From assembly GCF_022647885.1 (NCBI RefSeq), contig NZ_JALCLM010000001.1, forward strand, positions 1,054,001 through 1,118,000: a stretch of DNA of 64,000 nucleotides. Direction: 5' to 3'. Positions 43,327-51,755 of the stretch are shown piece by piece. The notes beneath the pieces were generated by a model. It was not told the DNA's origin. It made no database searches and was given only the letters and a program-made list of their open reading frames with translations. Numbering within the stretch: the stretch's first letter is position 1; each line of letters starts with the position of its first letter. This DNA is from Bifidobacterium sp. (GTDB lineage: Bacteria > Actinomycetota > Actinomycetes > Actinomycetales > Bifidobacteriaceae). Made by a program: the position numbers and the translations under genes.

Positions 43327-44730
43327 TTATCCAACACTATGACGAGAATCGTACAACTGGCTGCCATCGGCGGCTTGAACCGTCGCATAGGGTTCAGGAT
43401 CAAGGTGGAGTTGAGTCAATATCCATTTATCGCCCGTATCGTTATACGAGCGATAGCTGAAGCTACGGTTTTCTAGATGTTCACTAATGGTTCGTGCATG
43501 TTCGAGCCAAGGATGCTGATGTCGTAAGGCGATTAATGCACGGTGAGTCTCAAACATGCGTCGAGCTTTTGTATCGAGAATTTCTGGTTGTTGCGGGAAT
43601 GATGGCCGAATGGCATCATCACCGCCAAGACGCTCTTCTTTGATTCCTGTCATGCCATATTCGTCGCCATAGTAAATGCTTGGTATACCGCCAACGGTCA
43701 TCAGGACGGTAAGTGCAAGAATTGCGCCTGGGATTGCTATGCGGCTGGCAATACGAGTAACATCGTGATTCCCGATGAATGTCTGCGGTACGAAACTGTC
43801 GAGGAAGGTATTATGGCGTTTCAAATTCCAATCAAGTTCAAAGAAATTACCTTCAGCAATGCTTGACCAGATCGATTTCCATAATTCATATTGGGTTACT
43901 GAATCTACGGTGGAATCAAGCACAAATTTCGAATAATCCCCGTGAATGACCTCACCAAAGATCCAAGTATCTGGATGTTGTTGACGCACAGAGGGAAGAG
44001 TTCGAGCCCAGAATTCTGAATCTACTGAGTATGCAGCATCTAGCCGCCATCCATTTGCGCCGCGATCTAGCCAATAATTCATAATCCCTGCAACATAAGC
44101 GACAGTTTCGGGGGAGTGGTGATCGAGTTCAACAAGACTCTTGTGTCCCTCAAATACTGGCAGTCTAGCGGTTGCATCTTCTGCAGATGAAACTTCATGG
44201 TGGTGAGAGGAATGGTCTGCAGGTATTAAGGAAACTAGACCATTCCAGGTTGAGTTTGAATCTCCTGCTAACGCGGCTGCCACTGCCGGATGGTTTCTGC
44301 CAACATGGTTAAAAACTCCATCAAGGATGATTTGCAAGCCTTGATCTCTACATGCCTCTACTAGTTTGTCGAAGGAAGCGTCTCCACCAAGTCGATCATC
44401 AATATGTTTGAAATCTGTGGTGTCATAGCCGTGAGTTTCGGATTGAAAGATTGGGCCTAACAGGAGACCTGTGAAACCTAGTTCTTTGACTCGCCCCAAC
44501 CATGGAATCAGTGCATCAAGACCTCTGTCGCAGCGGCGTTGTAACGGTGAATCCGGTCGTATGTTGGCACCAACAAATCCTAGAGGATATACATGCCACC
44601 ACACTGCATTCGAGGTCCAATCTGGATTATGAAGCGCATGGTGAACGCTAGCTTCTGAAGGTTGACAGTCGGTATCTGAATTCATAGTGTCTGGTGGATT
44701 ATTTGTGTCAGTTTGTTGGTACTCAGACAT
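43327..44730 (-). CDS. GH13 alpha-amylase family glycosidase
   Basis: A 467-residue cytoplasmic enzyme without signal peptide. It has the (beta/alpha)8 GH13 regions in order: LDGVFNHVG (region I), GWRLDAAYSV with the nucleophile Asp (region II), FGEVIHGDY with the acid/base Glu (region III) and FIGNHDVTRIAS (region IV). A separate beta-domain at the C-terminus carries NDTGDKW. The sequence VWWHVYPLGFVGA near the start resembles a cyclomaltodextrinase/neopullulanase-like actinobacterial group. It likely acts on intracellular alpha-glucans or imported oligosaccharides. The ATG at 44730 has GGGGGATC upstream. Confidence 0.88.
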   Translation of the reverse strand: MSEYQQTDTNNPPDTMNSDTDCQPSEASVHHALHNPDWTSNAVWWHVYPLGFVGANIRPDSPLQRRCDRGLDALIPWLGRVKELGFTGLLLGPIFQSETHGYDTTDFKHIDDRLGGDASFDKLVEACRDQGLQIILDGVFNHVGRNHPAVAAALAGDSNSTWNGLVSLIPADHSSHHHEVSSAEDATARLPVFEGHKSLVELDHHSPETVAYVAGIMNYWLDRGANGWRLDAAYSVDSEFWARTLPSVRQQHPDTWIFGEVIHGDYSKFVLDSTVDSVTQYELWKSIWSSIAEGNFFELDWNLKRHNTFLDSFVPQTFIGNHDVTRIASRIAIPGAILALTVLMTVGGIPSIYYGDEYGMTGIKEERLGGDDAIRPSFPQQPEILDTKARRMFETHRALIALRHQHPWLEHARTISEHLENRSFSYRSYNDTGDKWILTQLHLDPEPYATVQAADGSQLYDSRHSVG

Positions 44731-44956
44731 TGAAAGATCCCCCTATCAAGTGATTGACTACGTGCGTTCAACTGTAGTGGGTGGTGTCAATGAATCGGTA
44801 TATCTAAGAGTTAACGTCTTTACCAGTTAATGTATCTGCGAACAAGCGTTGCAAGAGCTGAAGGTGTTGCCTATCAAAAGATCCGGCAATACACAGATGC
44901 ATTTGGGCTACATGTGGACTACATTTTCGCTGTAATTTGATGTTCTCAACTAATAG

Positions 44957-44990
44957 AAAAGGCTTACAGCCATTGAGACTGTAAGCCTTT
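44957..44990 (-). terminator. Terminator of tRNA-His
   Basis: On the minus strand AAAGGCTTACAG pairs exactly with CTGTAAGCCTTT over 12 bp, followed by TTCT. It begins 5 nt after the tRNA 3' end. Confidence 0.85.
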
Positions 44991-44994
44991 CGAG

Positions 44995-45071
44995 TGGGGT
45001 GGCTAACGCGGCTCGAACGCGCGACCTTCTGAACCACAATCAGATGCTCTACCGACTGAGCTATAGCCACC
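44995..45071 (-). tRNA. tRNA-His, anticodon GTG
   Basis: A complete cloverleaf: the acceptor GTGGCTA pairs with TAGCCAC, there is an extra G at -1 opposite the C discriminator (the histidine identity feature), and CCA is encoded. The anticodon stem TCTGA/TCAGA encloses TTGTGGT, giving GTG. The T arm is CGCGC-TTCGAGC-like with GCGCG pairing. Confidence 0.96.
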
Positions 45072-45076
45072 ATACG

Positions 45077-45104
45077 TGTGTGTTTCGGCATGCCGAAACA
45101 CACA
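45077..45104. promoter_or_regulatory. 28-bp perfect palindrome directly before tRNA-His
   Basis: A 28-bp perfect palindrome (half-site TGTGTGTTTCGGCA) ends 6 bp from the tRNA 5' end. On the minus strand TATAGTAT, a possible -10, lies just upstream of it. The palindrome therefore covers the transcription start and leader of the tRNA. It could be an operator, a processing hairpin in the precursor or a cruciform site. Confidence 0.7.
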
Positions 45105-45301
45105 ACAGATGAATACTATACACGATTGGCGTACTTGCCACGCCGATAGGTAACAGATACAGAACGCTACCTTAATCCCAGTGCTTCTCGACATAGACAC
45201 TCGTAGTTCATTGCCACGTTTAGGGCAGGAATACTTCCTACGTCAATAGGACGGTCGCGCATCAGAATGATAGCAAGTACTGCGCGGAGTAATTGTGGTG
45301 C

Positions 45302-45874
45302 TCAAGCGCCTTGACGAATTACTGCTGGCAAGGAAGCGGGTGTCTTATCAGGTGTTCCTTCACGATGGTGTGCTGTATCTGATGGTTTATAGATATACAG
45401 AGATAGGAGCATCGGCAATAACGGGTACAGATATCTCATCTGAAAGCCTTGTAGAGCTAAGGTTTTTGCCATTTCTGATGGTTGATTCCATGTGAGAAAC
45501 AAGGAGAGAGATATGAGTGTGGCCGTGCCCACAGCAGCAAAGCAACAAGTGAAATACAACATTCTTTTTTCACCAAATCAATCAGGATTCACATTCCGGA
45601 GGGTTATCGTCAAAACAAATCCCACGAGTATTAGCGACGCGATAATGATCTGTGTATCTTTGCTGATATTGAATAGGATAATAAAATCATTCGCCAGTAA
45701 ACGAAATATTGTCTGGATGGGCCTTGCCAGCAGCAATCCCTTATTGTGTGCATATATCTCAGGTTTTGGTGTGAAAGCAAAAACGTTCTGCCACCATATA
45801 ACGATAACGCTCGAGATTACGATAGTTGAGGAGAGAAAAAATGCTGCACTGAGGGCGTGCGAGTTGAATAACAA
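45302..45874 (-). pseudogene. Remnant of a DUF2142-like polytopic membrane protein
   Basis: Two minus-strand segments in the same frame are separated by a single TGA: the reading is RNVNPD-stop-FGEKRMLYF. Both halves are rich in membrane helices. The downstream half has FLTWNQP and LQGFQMRYLYPLLPMLL, strongly like the QGVQGRYFLPLLPLLL signature near the end of DUF2142 proteins. A TAA also closes the upstream end at once, so the large N-terminal part is missing. It is a decayed 3' fragment, probably of an envelope glycan-related gene. Confidence 0.65.
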
Positions 45875-46147
45875 TTAGAGGGTATGGGAATAAACCATCA
45901 GACAGAACAACCTATTAACGAATAGTCTCTGAGGGGTCAGAATTACTCTAGTTGTTGAGCTCTTGTTTGATTATGCTAAGTTTTGTTGCTGTGGTGCGGT
46001 ATTAGTCTTGGGACACCACGAAAATCATTCGGACAGTTCGGTTTATTCGGATATCACAGCCTTAAAAGTAATGTGGCTCTAGGTCGTTTGTTGCAGCACC
46101 TGGTGCTTGAAACAGTGCGCGGGCAGCAAACAACTGACACGAGCAAC
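45875..46147. other. Non-coding stretch between remnant and YbaK gene
   Basis: No supported gene is seen in these 273 bp on either strand. Frames are short and broken. It probably belongs to the decayed locus. Confidence 0.4.
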
Positions 46148-46663
46148 TCAGTCCTTGGAATAAGTCAGATATGAGGGCTGAATAGCTTTTGCGATTGTGG
46201 GAACATCTTCTGCTTTTACCAGAGCAGAAACGTGATTCGATCCGATATGAAACGCTGTGTTTCCAACGATTTTGCTCACTCTGGAATCCAATACTAGCTG
46301 CACTTTGCGCACGCGTTCATTACTGTCTAGTAGATCGAATAAGGTGACCTGACCTTTGGACTCTCCAAAAACGGTGCCAAAAGTGTTTAAGGATGCGAAG
46401 CTTAAACGTTTCGAAGCGATTTGCTTAGCTACATCCTTAAGATCGACTCTGCCCATGCCAGGTGCAACTAGCAGATAACAATTGCCATCACTACTGCTGA
46501 GCAGTAAGTTTTTCACCGTACTGTTGACTGTGATGCCAAGGTCTATCAGCACGCCGGATTCCATCGCTTCTTGAATCGAAGTGATAGGCGCGTGCTGCTG
46601 AATTCTGTATGCAAGATTGAGTGAGCTCAATAAATCCTCAACTGCTTTGCTGGATACTGACAT
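46148..46663 (-). CDS. YbaK/ProX-type aminoacyl-tRNA deacylase
   Basis: A 171-residue single-domain protein of the YbaK/INS editing-domain family, which removes wrongly attached amino acids (often Ala or Cys) from tRNA-Pro. Recognisable features are the N-terminal helix with YRIQQHAPITSIQEA, STVKNLLLSSSDGNCYLLV with the conserved lysine, KQIASKRLSFAS and the C-terminal GNTAFHIGSN. It most resembles the freestanding PrdX/ProXp-ala form. The ATG at 46663 has GGAGGA upstream. It stands alone in a region with broken genes. Confidence 0.82.
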   Translation of the reverse strand: MSVSSKAVEDLLSSLNLAYRIQQHAPITSIQEAMESGVLIDLGITVNSTVKNLLLSSSDGNCYLLVAPGMGRVDLKDVAKQIASKRLSFASLNTFGTVFGESKGQVTLFDLLDSNERVRKVQLVLDSRVSKIVGNTAFHIGSNHVSALVKAEDVPTIAKAIQPSYLTYSKD

Positions 46664-46929
46664 ATTCCTCCAAAATTTGTATAGGGTAATAAACCTTAAT
46701 CAGGGATAAGGCATATATATTAGTGGACTGTGGATACGGGATGCTGCAGTTAAATATGAAAGATCATAAGATATCATTTTGGCAAATAGTACGAGATATC
46801 TTCGTTGATTGTTTTTTAACTGCGGTGGTCCGTGTGCCGCACAAGTGACGGGGCTTGCTGTGTTGACGGCGAGCCCCAGAATCAGGTTTACCAATCGGAG
46901 TTACCTCTGGTTTCCAATCGCTATGAAAA

Positions 46930-48132
46930 CTACTGTCGCCCAAGTTTTTGGGCTATACCCCCATGATGTGAGCACATACCTCGATAGTTTGGCGCGCCTG
47001 GCGCAGAGGCTGATCTAGTTCCATCTTTGCAGACTGCTATTAGTGAACCGCTGCCGGATTGTTGCTGTTGTTGCTGCTGTTGCTGGGCTTTCTGCGCGGC
47101 TGCGGCATCGGCAGCCGCTTTCTGCTGTGCGGCCTTCTGTGCAGCAGCTTGCTGTTCTGCGACTTTCTGAGCTTCTGCTGCTTTCTGTTCGGCAGCTTTT
47201 TGCGCTGCTGCAGCGTCATTCTGCTTTTTCTGTTCAACGCTTGCATTCACCGCGTCCATTGTTTGCTGAAGGGGAGTGACCGCGTCTATATAGCTTTGGG
47301 GATCATCTGAGCTGACGGCGTTTGCGGTGTTGATTGCTTCTGTTAAAGCGGTGCGGGTTTGTGAGTCGGCGACATTGTTATTCGACGAGGTAAGTAATGT
47401 GTTGGCATCGTTGATTGCGCTTGCCAGTGTGGTCTTCGCGTCTGTTAGCTTTGCTGCATTCTCATCAGCCTTTTTCTGTGCTTCCGCAGACCTAGATGCA
47501 GATGCTGAAGCTGAAGCTGCTGCAGCTTCAGCTGATTGAGAAGCTTCTTCATCGCTGATCTTTGAGGTGGAATGGCTCTCTGCTGATGTGGTTTCTGGGG
47601 TATTGACTGCTCCGGCGATGAATGAAACTAGAGAGAGCACAATAGATAAGATTGCAGCCAGTATATTCTTCCGATTTTTTCTTATCGCTATAAGCAGCAG
47701 TCCCGCGATGCCTAGGAAGAATGCTATGAAACCGGCCAAAGCTCCCAATGCTGCGGCAGGTGTAAATGAGAATACCAACCCAATTATTCCTAAGATACAG
47801 GCAGCGATTATTAGCTTTGACCATGGGAGTTGTGAAGCAGCCGGCGGATTTGAAGGTGCGTAGGGTGGAACATTCGGCGGCAGTACTGCTGTTTGAGCAG
47901 GGACTGGTTGAATTTGCTGAGTGACGGGAAATTGTGTAGTCGCAGTGTTGCCGATTTGTTGAGAATCGTCCGGCTTCGTATCAAATATATTCGCACTGCC
48001 TCGGGTGTCGCTTGATGTCACTGCTGCATGAGGTAGGGTGCTGTTGCTCGATGTGGTGCGTATTGCTGCATCTGTGTCAATCATTCGACGGTTATTGTGC
48101 TTATCGTCATTTTTCCGAAACTGCCAACTCAT
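46930..48132 (-). CDS. Membrane protein with coiled-coil stalk and C-terminal DUF3761-like domain
   Basis: A 400-residue protein. A Ser/Thr/Pro-rich N-terminus of about 110 residues is followed by three membrane helices (LIIAACILGIIGLVFSF, LGALAGFIAFFLGIAGLLLIA, ILAAILSIVLSLVSFIAGAV). A Ser/Ala-rich and then Ala/Gln/Lys-rich coiled coil of about 150 residues with a Gln9 run comes next. The last ~35 residues, AVCKDGTRSASAPGAPNYRG with CSHHGGIA, match the Cys/His DUF3761 module found at the ends of secreted or surface proteins. The coiled coil probably spans wall space. The ATG at 48132 has AAGGGGAAA upstream. Function unknown. Confidence 0.75.
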   Translation of the reverse strand: MSWQFRKNDDKHNNRRMIDTDAAIRTTSSNSTLPHAAVTSSDTRGSANIFDTKPDDSQQIGNTATTQFPVTQQIQPVPAQTAVLPPNVPPYAPSNPPAASQLPWSKLIIAACILGIIGLVFSFTPAAALGALAGFIAFFLGIAGLLLIAIRKNRKNILAAILSIVLSLVSFIAGAVNTPETTSAESHSTSKISDEEASQSAEAAAASASASASRSAEAQKKADENAAKLTDAKTTLASAINDANTLLTSSNNNVADSQTRTALTEAINTANAVSSDDPQSYIDAVTPLQQTMDAVNASVEQKKQNDAAAAQKAAEQKAAEAQKVAEQQAAAQKAAQQKAAADAAAAQKAQQQQQQQQQSGSGSLIAVCKDGTRSASAPGAPNYRGMCSHHGGIAQKLGRQ

Positions 48133-49032
48133 AATTTCCCCTTGCTTAAACCCCTCAGATGGCATCAATGCCCGAAAAAATAGTAACCCTAGCTATATAA
48201 ATAGTGTGAATTCTAAAAAGTTTGAGCATATGTATTAAGGCAAGATTGTTGAATAATCCAGCAAATCACAAAGCGGAGTAAAGAAAAAGGTGATGCGATT
48301 ATTACAAAAACAGCGAGAAAGATTGTAAAGCCACTAGTTTCGTATTTACTGGTGCTTGACTATTAGGTCTACGTATATATCCCTTCATAGTGTTGGTTAT
48401 GCTTTCCCTATCCGTCAATCATAGAGTTTTAGAGTTGTAACGTCTTTGAACTCATCCAAGCTCTTGGAATGCGCGAGCCTGTTTGCGTTGAGTGTTGATA
48501 GCTCCAGTATTCAGCCCCATACACCAGCTCGGGTAGACGCGGAATCCACGTTTTCCTGGGTGTATTCCAGTGGTGATTCCGAGTTCTTCGAGATGTTCTT
48601 TAGTAAAACGAAACAATCCGTGTTGGTCCTTTGAAACAGCCGAAGGGTTTGCTCACATCAGCGAGGATATATTGCAACAGGAGTAGTGAGAGGGCTGTCA
48701 CCTTAGCATTTTCTCAGCATCTATTTGACAAACTGATCGAAGAGTTTGGCTATATATGCTTTCGCGCTGTTGCCGACGTTGATTATGAAAATATTACAGC
48801 TAAGTATCAAAGCCACTAGTTGCGTGAGATACGTACTAGCGTTGAAAAATTGGCCAGTCGTCAAGCTTCACATTGATCACATCTATATGATGAGAAGAGT
48901 ATATAAGAATCGATGCGATAATCGAATGCTCACTCATCGGCTGAAGCTTCCACGCCTGAGGATCATCTCGAATAGTGCAAGCAGCCAATGAAGACAGCGG
49001 CGGCGGAATGGGGACAGCATATATGTCGAACA
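48133..49032. other. Mostly non-coding decayed region
   Basis: These 900 bp carry no intact gene. The one recognisable piece is a MepB-like fragment at 48452-48652 (minus strand, separate entry). A 62-codon plus-strand frame at 48631-48819 (… FGYICFRAVADVDYEN …) has no recognisable family. AT content is higher than in neighbouring genes. Confidence 0.5.
48452..48652 (-). pseudogene. MepB-family C-terminal fragment
   Basis: A minus-strand frame without start codon reads SKDQHGLFRFTKEHLEELGI, then HPGKRGFRVYPSWC and QRKQARAFQELG. It follows the MepB pattern: G-x-F-x-F-P/T-K-E-x-L-x-x-x-GI, then GKRGFRVYPxW and K/R-x-Q-xx-xxF. A TGA closes the upstream end, and the N-terminal two-thirds of MepB cannot be found in any nearby frame. 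It is a remnant of a gene that in other bacteria accompanies multidrug efflux operons. Confidence 0.6.
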
Positions 49033-49734
49033 ATGATAAGAATCATTCGCAGCGTTGCAACAATAGGCATATCCGATGCAATGATTGCGGCAATGTCAGC
49101 ATGCTCGACTGACAAATCAACAGCACAGATATCGACACAGCAATCCTATGCGTCAACTTCGGTCAGCGGTGATGATGAACGTTCTCCCGCTCCATCACCG
49201 TCAATCAATACTCCATCACATAATTCTTCATCAAGCAACGCTGCTACAACGAATTCCACAAGTGCACAGGAATATTTGGGTAGCTACAGTCAATTATTTG
49301 CCGATCCTATACTGGCACAATGCATGGCTGAAATAATGGATCAACATGTCGACGACCAACTTACTCGCAAAGCAGCGGAGGACCTCACTGGCATAGGAGG
49401 TATTGGCGTATCTAACGGATCCGGTCTACCTGACACAGAACACCCAGATTGCGGGATAAAGCTGAAGAATCTCACCAGCCTATCGGGTATCGAACACTTC
49501 TCTAACATCCAGACCATCTCACTCGATGGATTAACACATTTGAGTGATCTGAGACCAATCAGAGGGCTTAATCGTCTGATGAGTGTCAGGCTCCTAGACA
49601 CGGCCGTCACTGACTACTCTCAGCTGGATTCACCGACAAGAATTTTCAATCTCGACGTATACATCAGCAGTGACATGCCTGCACCTACCATTGAGCAGCA
49701 ACGAGCTTGGCGTATCAACATCATCAATCAATAA
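49033..49734 (+). CDS. Putative lipoprotein with short leucine-rich repeat segment
   Basis: A protein of about 233 residues. A signal peptide (IRIIRSVATIGISDAMIAA) ends in the lipobox-like MSAC. A Ser/Thr/Asn-rich linker of about 60 residues follows. The globular part contains leucine-rich repeats: LKNLTSLSGIEHFSNIQTIS, then LDGLTHLSDLRPIRGLNRLMSV and a third in LLDTAVTDYSQLDS. The short ~22-residue period recalls internalin-type repeats. It is probably surface-exposed and involved in binding. The ATG at 48988 is an alternative start; neither has a clear ribosome site. Its neighbours are broken genes. Confidence 0.62.
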   Translation: MIRIIRSVATIGISDAMIAAMSACSTDKSTAQISTQQSYASTSVSGDDERSPAPSPSINTPSHNSSSSNAATTNSTSAQEYLGSYSQLFADPILAQCMAEIMDQHVDDQLTRKAAEDLTGIGGIGVSNGSGLPDTEHPDCGIKLKNLTSLSGIEHFSNIQTISLDGLTHLSDLRPIRGLNRLMSVRLLDTAVTDYSQLDSPTRIFNLDVYISSDMPAPTIEQQRAWRINIINQ

Positions 49735-50063
49735 TTCGATTGACGATCAGCAATCCCAAGCTGTCTCCCAATGACACTCTGTGCATGGCTTGGCATAGAT
49801 AATAGAATCGTACAAGCCTACGTTGCTTGTAATTGGTCTGAGACAACCTCACCAAGGTAATGTAGGGCAGCTAGGAAATGTCTGGGATTCACACGCAACA
49901 ATTAGCCTCTGAGTGGAGTAGTCGTGAAGTAGGTCATGCTGCTGGGAGTCAGCTTTAGCTGTGTCTCATCACAGAAATGGTTGTTGTATTGCAGCCGTAA
50001 TTTGTTGTTCCAAGCTAGATGCGTGATAGCTACAAGGCCTGGTTGGTGTTTGAAACTGGCGGT
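49735..50063. other. Intergenic region after the LRR lipoprotein
   Basis: The 329 bp lie between convergent genes. The right part continues the kinase reading in another frame (LNRQFQTP…), which may be its lost C-terminus. Otherwise no gene or strong hairpin is visible. Confidence 0.4.
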
Positions 50064-50567
50064 TTAATGAGTGATTACGCATTTTTCTCGATATTGGGAT
50101 GCAATCGAGCGATATTGTTGTGCTCGTTGTGGTGAGCGACCTTTCCAAACAAGCCACCACAAGAATTCTGCATCTAATTTGTCATTACAGCCTGCTGTCA
50201 TATTGGGGCGATGAGAGCCTCGATATTTCCACCATCGGGAAACGGCTCTGCATAAGCACGTAATACGATTTACATCAAGAATAAGAATCACATCAGCTTC
50301 TTGAAGACGTCTGACGAACGCTATATTGGGATAGTTTCCTTCTATTACCCACGAAGAATGATGATCAAGAAAGTCGTTGACGATGATGGTGCATTCTTCA
50401 TCGCTGCGCTCAACCCACTCGGGGAGCCAATGAACTGTATCTAAATGGAGTACCGGTAATGATTTCTGAGCAGCCAGCTGTGTTGCAAGTGTAGATTTTC
50501 CTGAACCGCTATATCCTAAAATTGCTATGCGCGTGATGTTCGTTGGAACACTCATATCGATACCCAT
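50064..50567 (-). CDS. P-loop kinase of the FlaR / DNA-topology-modulation type
   Basis: A 167-residue small nucleotide kinase-like protein with the Walker A motif GYSGSGKST at about residues 18-26. The family segments LHLDTVHWLPEWVERSDEE, WVIEGNYPNIAFVRRLQEADVILILD and CRAVSRWWKYRG follow. Close relatives are annotated as topology modulation proteins or adenylate-kinase-like; the true substrate is not established. Relatives usually end with a ...VI-x-L-x-NRRQ-x-x-FL helix. Here the frame stops after EKCVITH, while a neighbouring frame continues SLNRQFQTP, so the last ~15 residues may have been lost by a small frameshift. Confidence 0.72.
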   Translation of the reverse strand: MGIDMSVPTNITRIAILGYSGSGKSTLATQLAAQKSLPVLHLDTVHWLPEWVERSDEECTIIVNDFLDHHSSWVIEGNYPNIAFVRRLQEADVILILDVNRITCLCRAVSRWWKYRGSHRPNMTAGCNDKLDAEFLWWLVWKGRSPQRAQQYRSIASQYREKCVITH

Positions 50568-50583
50568 CAGTTTTGCACAATAC

Positions 50584-50772
50584 TTATTTGCGTCGAAGGC
50601 GTTTGCATATAAGAGATATCACAGCCGCAATCACAGCCAGTGCGGCGAAGCTGAGCGACCTTGTGCTAGAGAAATGAAAGATTGCAGGGCCAAGCGCAGA
50701 TAGCAAGAGGCTGATTAGAGCAATAACGAACAACAAACCTTCAATGCCGGAGAGCCAGATGTTTTTCTGCAT
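50584..50772 (-). CDS. Small two-helix membrane protein
   Basis: A 62-residue protein starting MQKNIWLSGIEGLLF with two hydrophobic helices (about residues 9-31 and 41-56) and a basic end CKRLRRK. It lies 16 bp upstream of the kinase gene on the same strand, so the two are probably co-transcribed. I recognise no family. Confidence 0.55.
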   Translation of the reverse strand: MQKNIWLSGIEGLLFVIALISLLLSALGPAIFHFSSTRSLSFAALAVIAAVISLICKRLRRK

Positions 50773-50857
50773 GGTGTTATTGTCTCACCTATTGACAGTC
50801 AGACATGAACTTGCCAACGGAGTCACAAGTGCCAAAATGTGATGATATTCTGCCACT

Positions 50858-51328
50858 ATGAAAGAAATAGAGGAAAAGGATTTACTGGAATTCAGACAAA
50901 TAGATCAGACAAATTTTAAGCAGGTCCTTGAACTCAAGCGTCCTGAATCTGAAGATTTCGTTGCACCGGTTGTGTACTCATTAGCTGAAGCGTGGTTGTA
51001 CCGCGACGAACAGATTATTAACCCATTCGCTGTGTATGCAGGTGAGAAACTCATTGCCTTTGTTATGACTAGTGAAGAACCGCATGGAGGAGTGCTGGAT
51101 ATTTGGAGAATCCTCATACCTGAGCAATACACCGGAAAAGGTTATGGGACCTTAATACTGCAACGGATAATCCGCGAAGCAGAGCAGAAATCATACGATT
51201 CGATTCAATTGTCGTATGTTCCTGGCAACGCTATGGCAGAACATGTGTATCGCAAGGTCGGATTCCAAGCCACAGGGGTTGTGGATGACGGCGAAATTGT
51301 TATGCGTCTCAAGTGCAAGGAACACTGA
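50858..51328 (+). CDS. GNAT-family N-acetyltransferase
   Basis: A 156-residue acetyl-CoA-dependent transferase. Motif A is clear: DIWRILIPEQYTGKGYGTLILQRIIREAEQKSYDSIQLSY with the QYTGKGYG loop that binds CoA. NAMAEHVYRKVGFQATGV provides the C-terminal strand. The pattern is close to spermidine N1-acetyltransferase/PaiA-BltD-like proteins. The substrate is not determinable. It diverges from the small membrane protein gene with 85 bp between. Confidence 0.82.
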   Translation: MKEIEEKDLLEFRQIDQTNFKQVLELKRPESEDFVAPVVYSLAEAWLYRDEQIINPFAVYAGEKLIAFVMTSEEPHGGVLDIWRILIPEQYTGKGYGTLILQRIIREAEQKSYDSIQLSYVPGNAMAEHVYRKVGFQATGVVDDGEIVMRLKCKEH

Positions 51329-51755
51329 CTCCAAGGAGTCGTGGAATGTGTTGAGAATGTTGCGTTGAATTTGAATAGGGCATGACTCAGCATTATCTAG
51401 TTGATGGGGATGCCTAATACCAGATTCTCCCAGGACTTGGCAGTTGTAGATGGTCATACTTTAGGTAGGTAAAACCGTGTGCCTTGAGCAGTGCTTTTGC
51501 TAAAGCTATTTTAAGTTGCAAAGGTTGAATACCATCGACGCCAATACTTGGTTGAGATCACCAATGTTGTCTCCATTTCAAAAAGGGGCCCGAGCCTCAG
51601 TCTCTTAGTTTTTTGCGAAGTAGCAGTTTGAGCGTGAACATGGAGGATTTTCCTTCATCCTCCATGTTCTTTCAAGTGTCCTTTGACCCTAACTCACGTA
51701 CATAGCATGAGAACAATGAGTATCACGTAATATCCCTCCCATTTCTCATTTCACG
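51329..51755. other. Intergenic region with one hairpin
   Basis: The 427 bp between convergent genes contain no supported gene. A hairpin is formed at 51637-51668 by AACATGGAGGA and its exact complement with a 10-nt loop, followed by CTTTC. It could act as a weak terminator, although it is about 300 nt from the acetyltransferase stop. Confidence 0.5.

Noticed and set aside
45295-45878. Plus-strand frames opposite the DUF2142 remnant (45295-45495 and 45492-45878)
   Set aside because: The minus strand shows the membrane-protein signature; the plus-strand products show none.
48631-48819. 62-codon plus-strand frame next to the MepB fragment
   Set aside because: No family, no ribosome site, and it overlaps the minus-strand MepB remnant.
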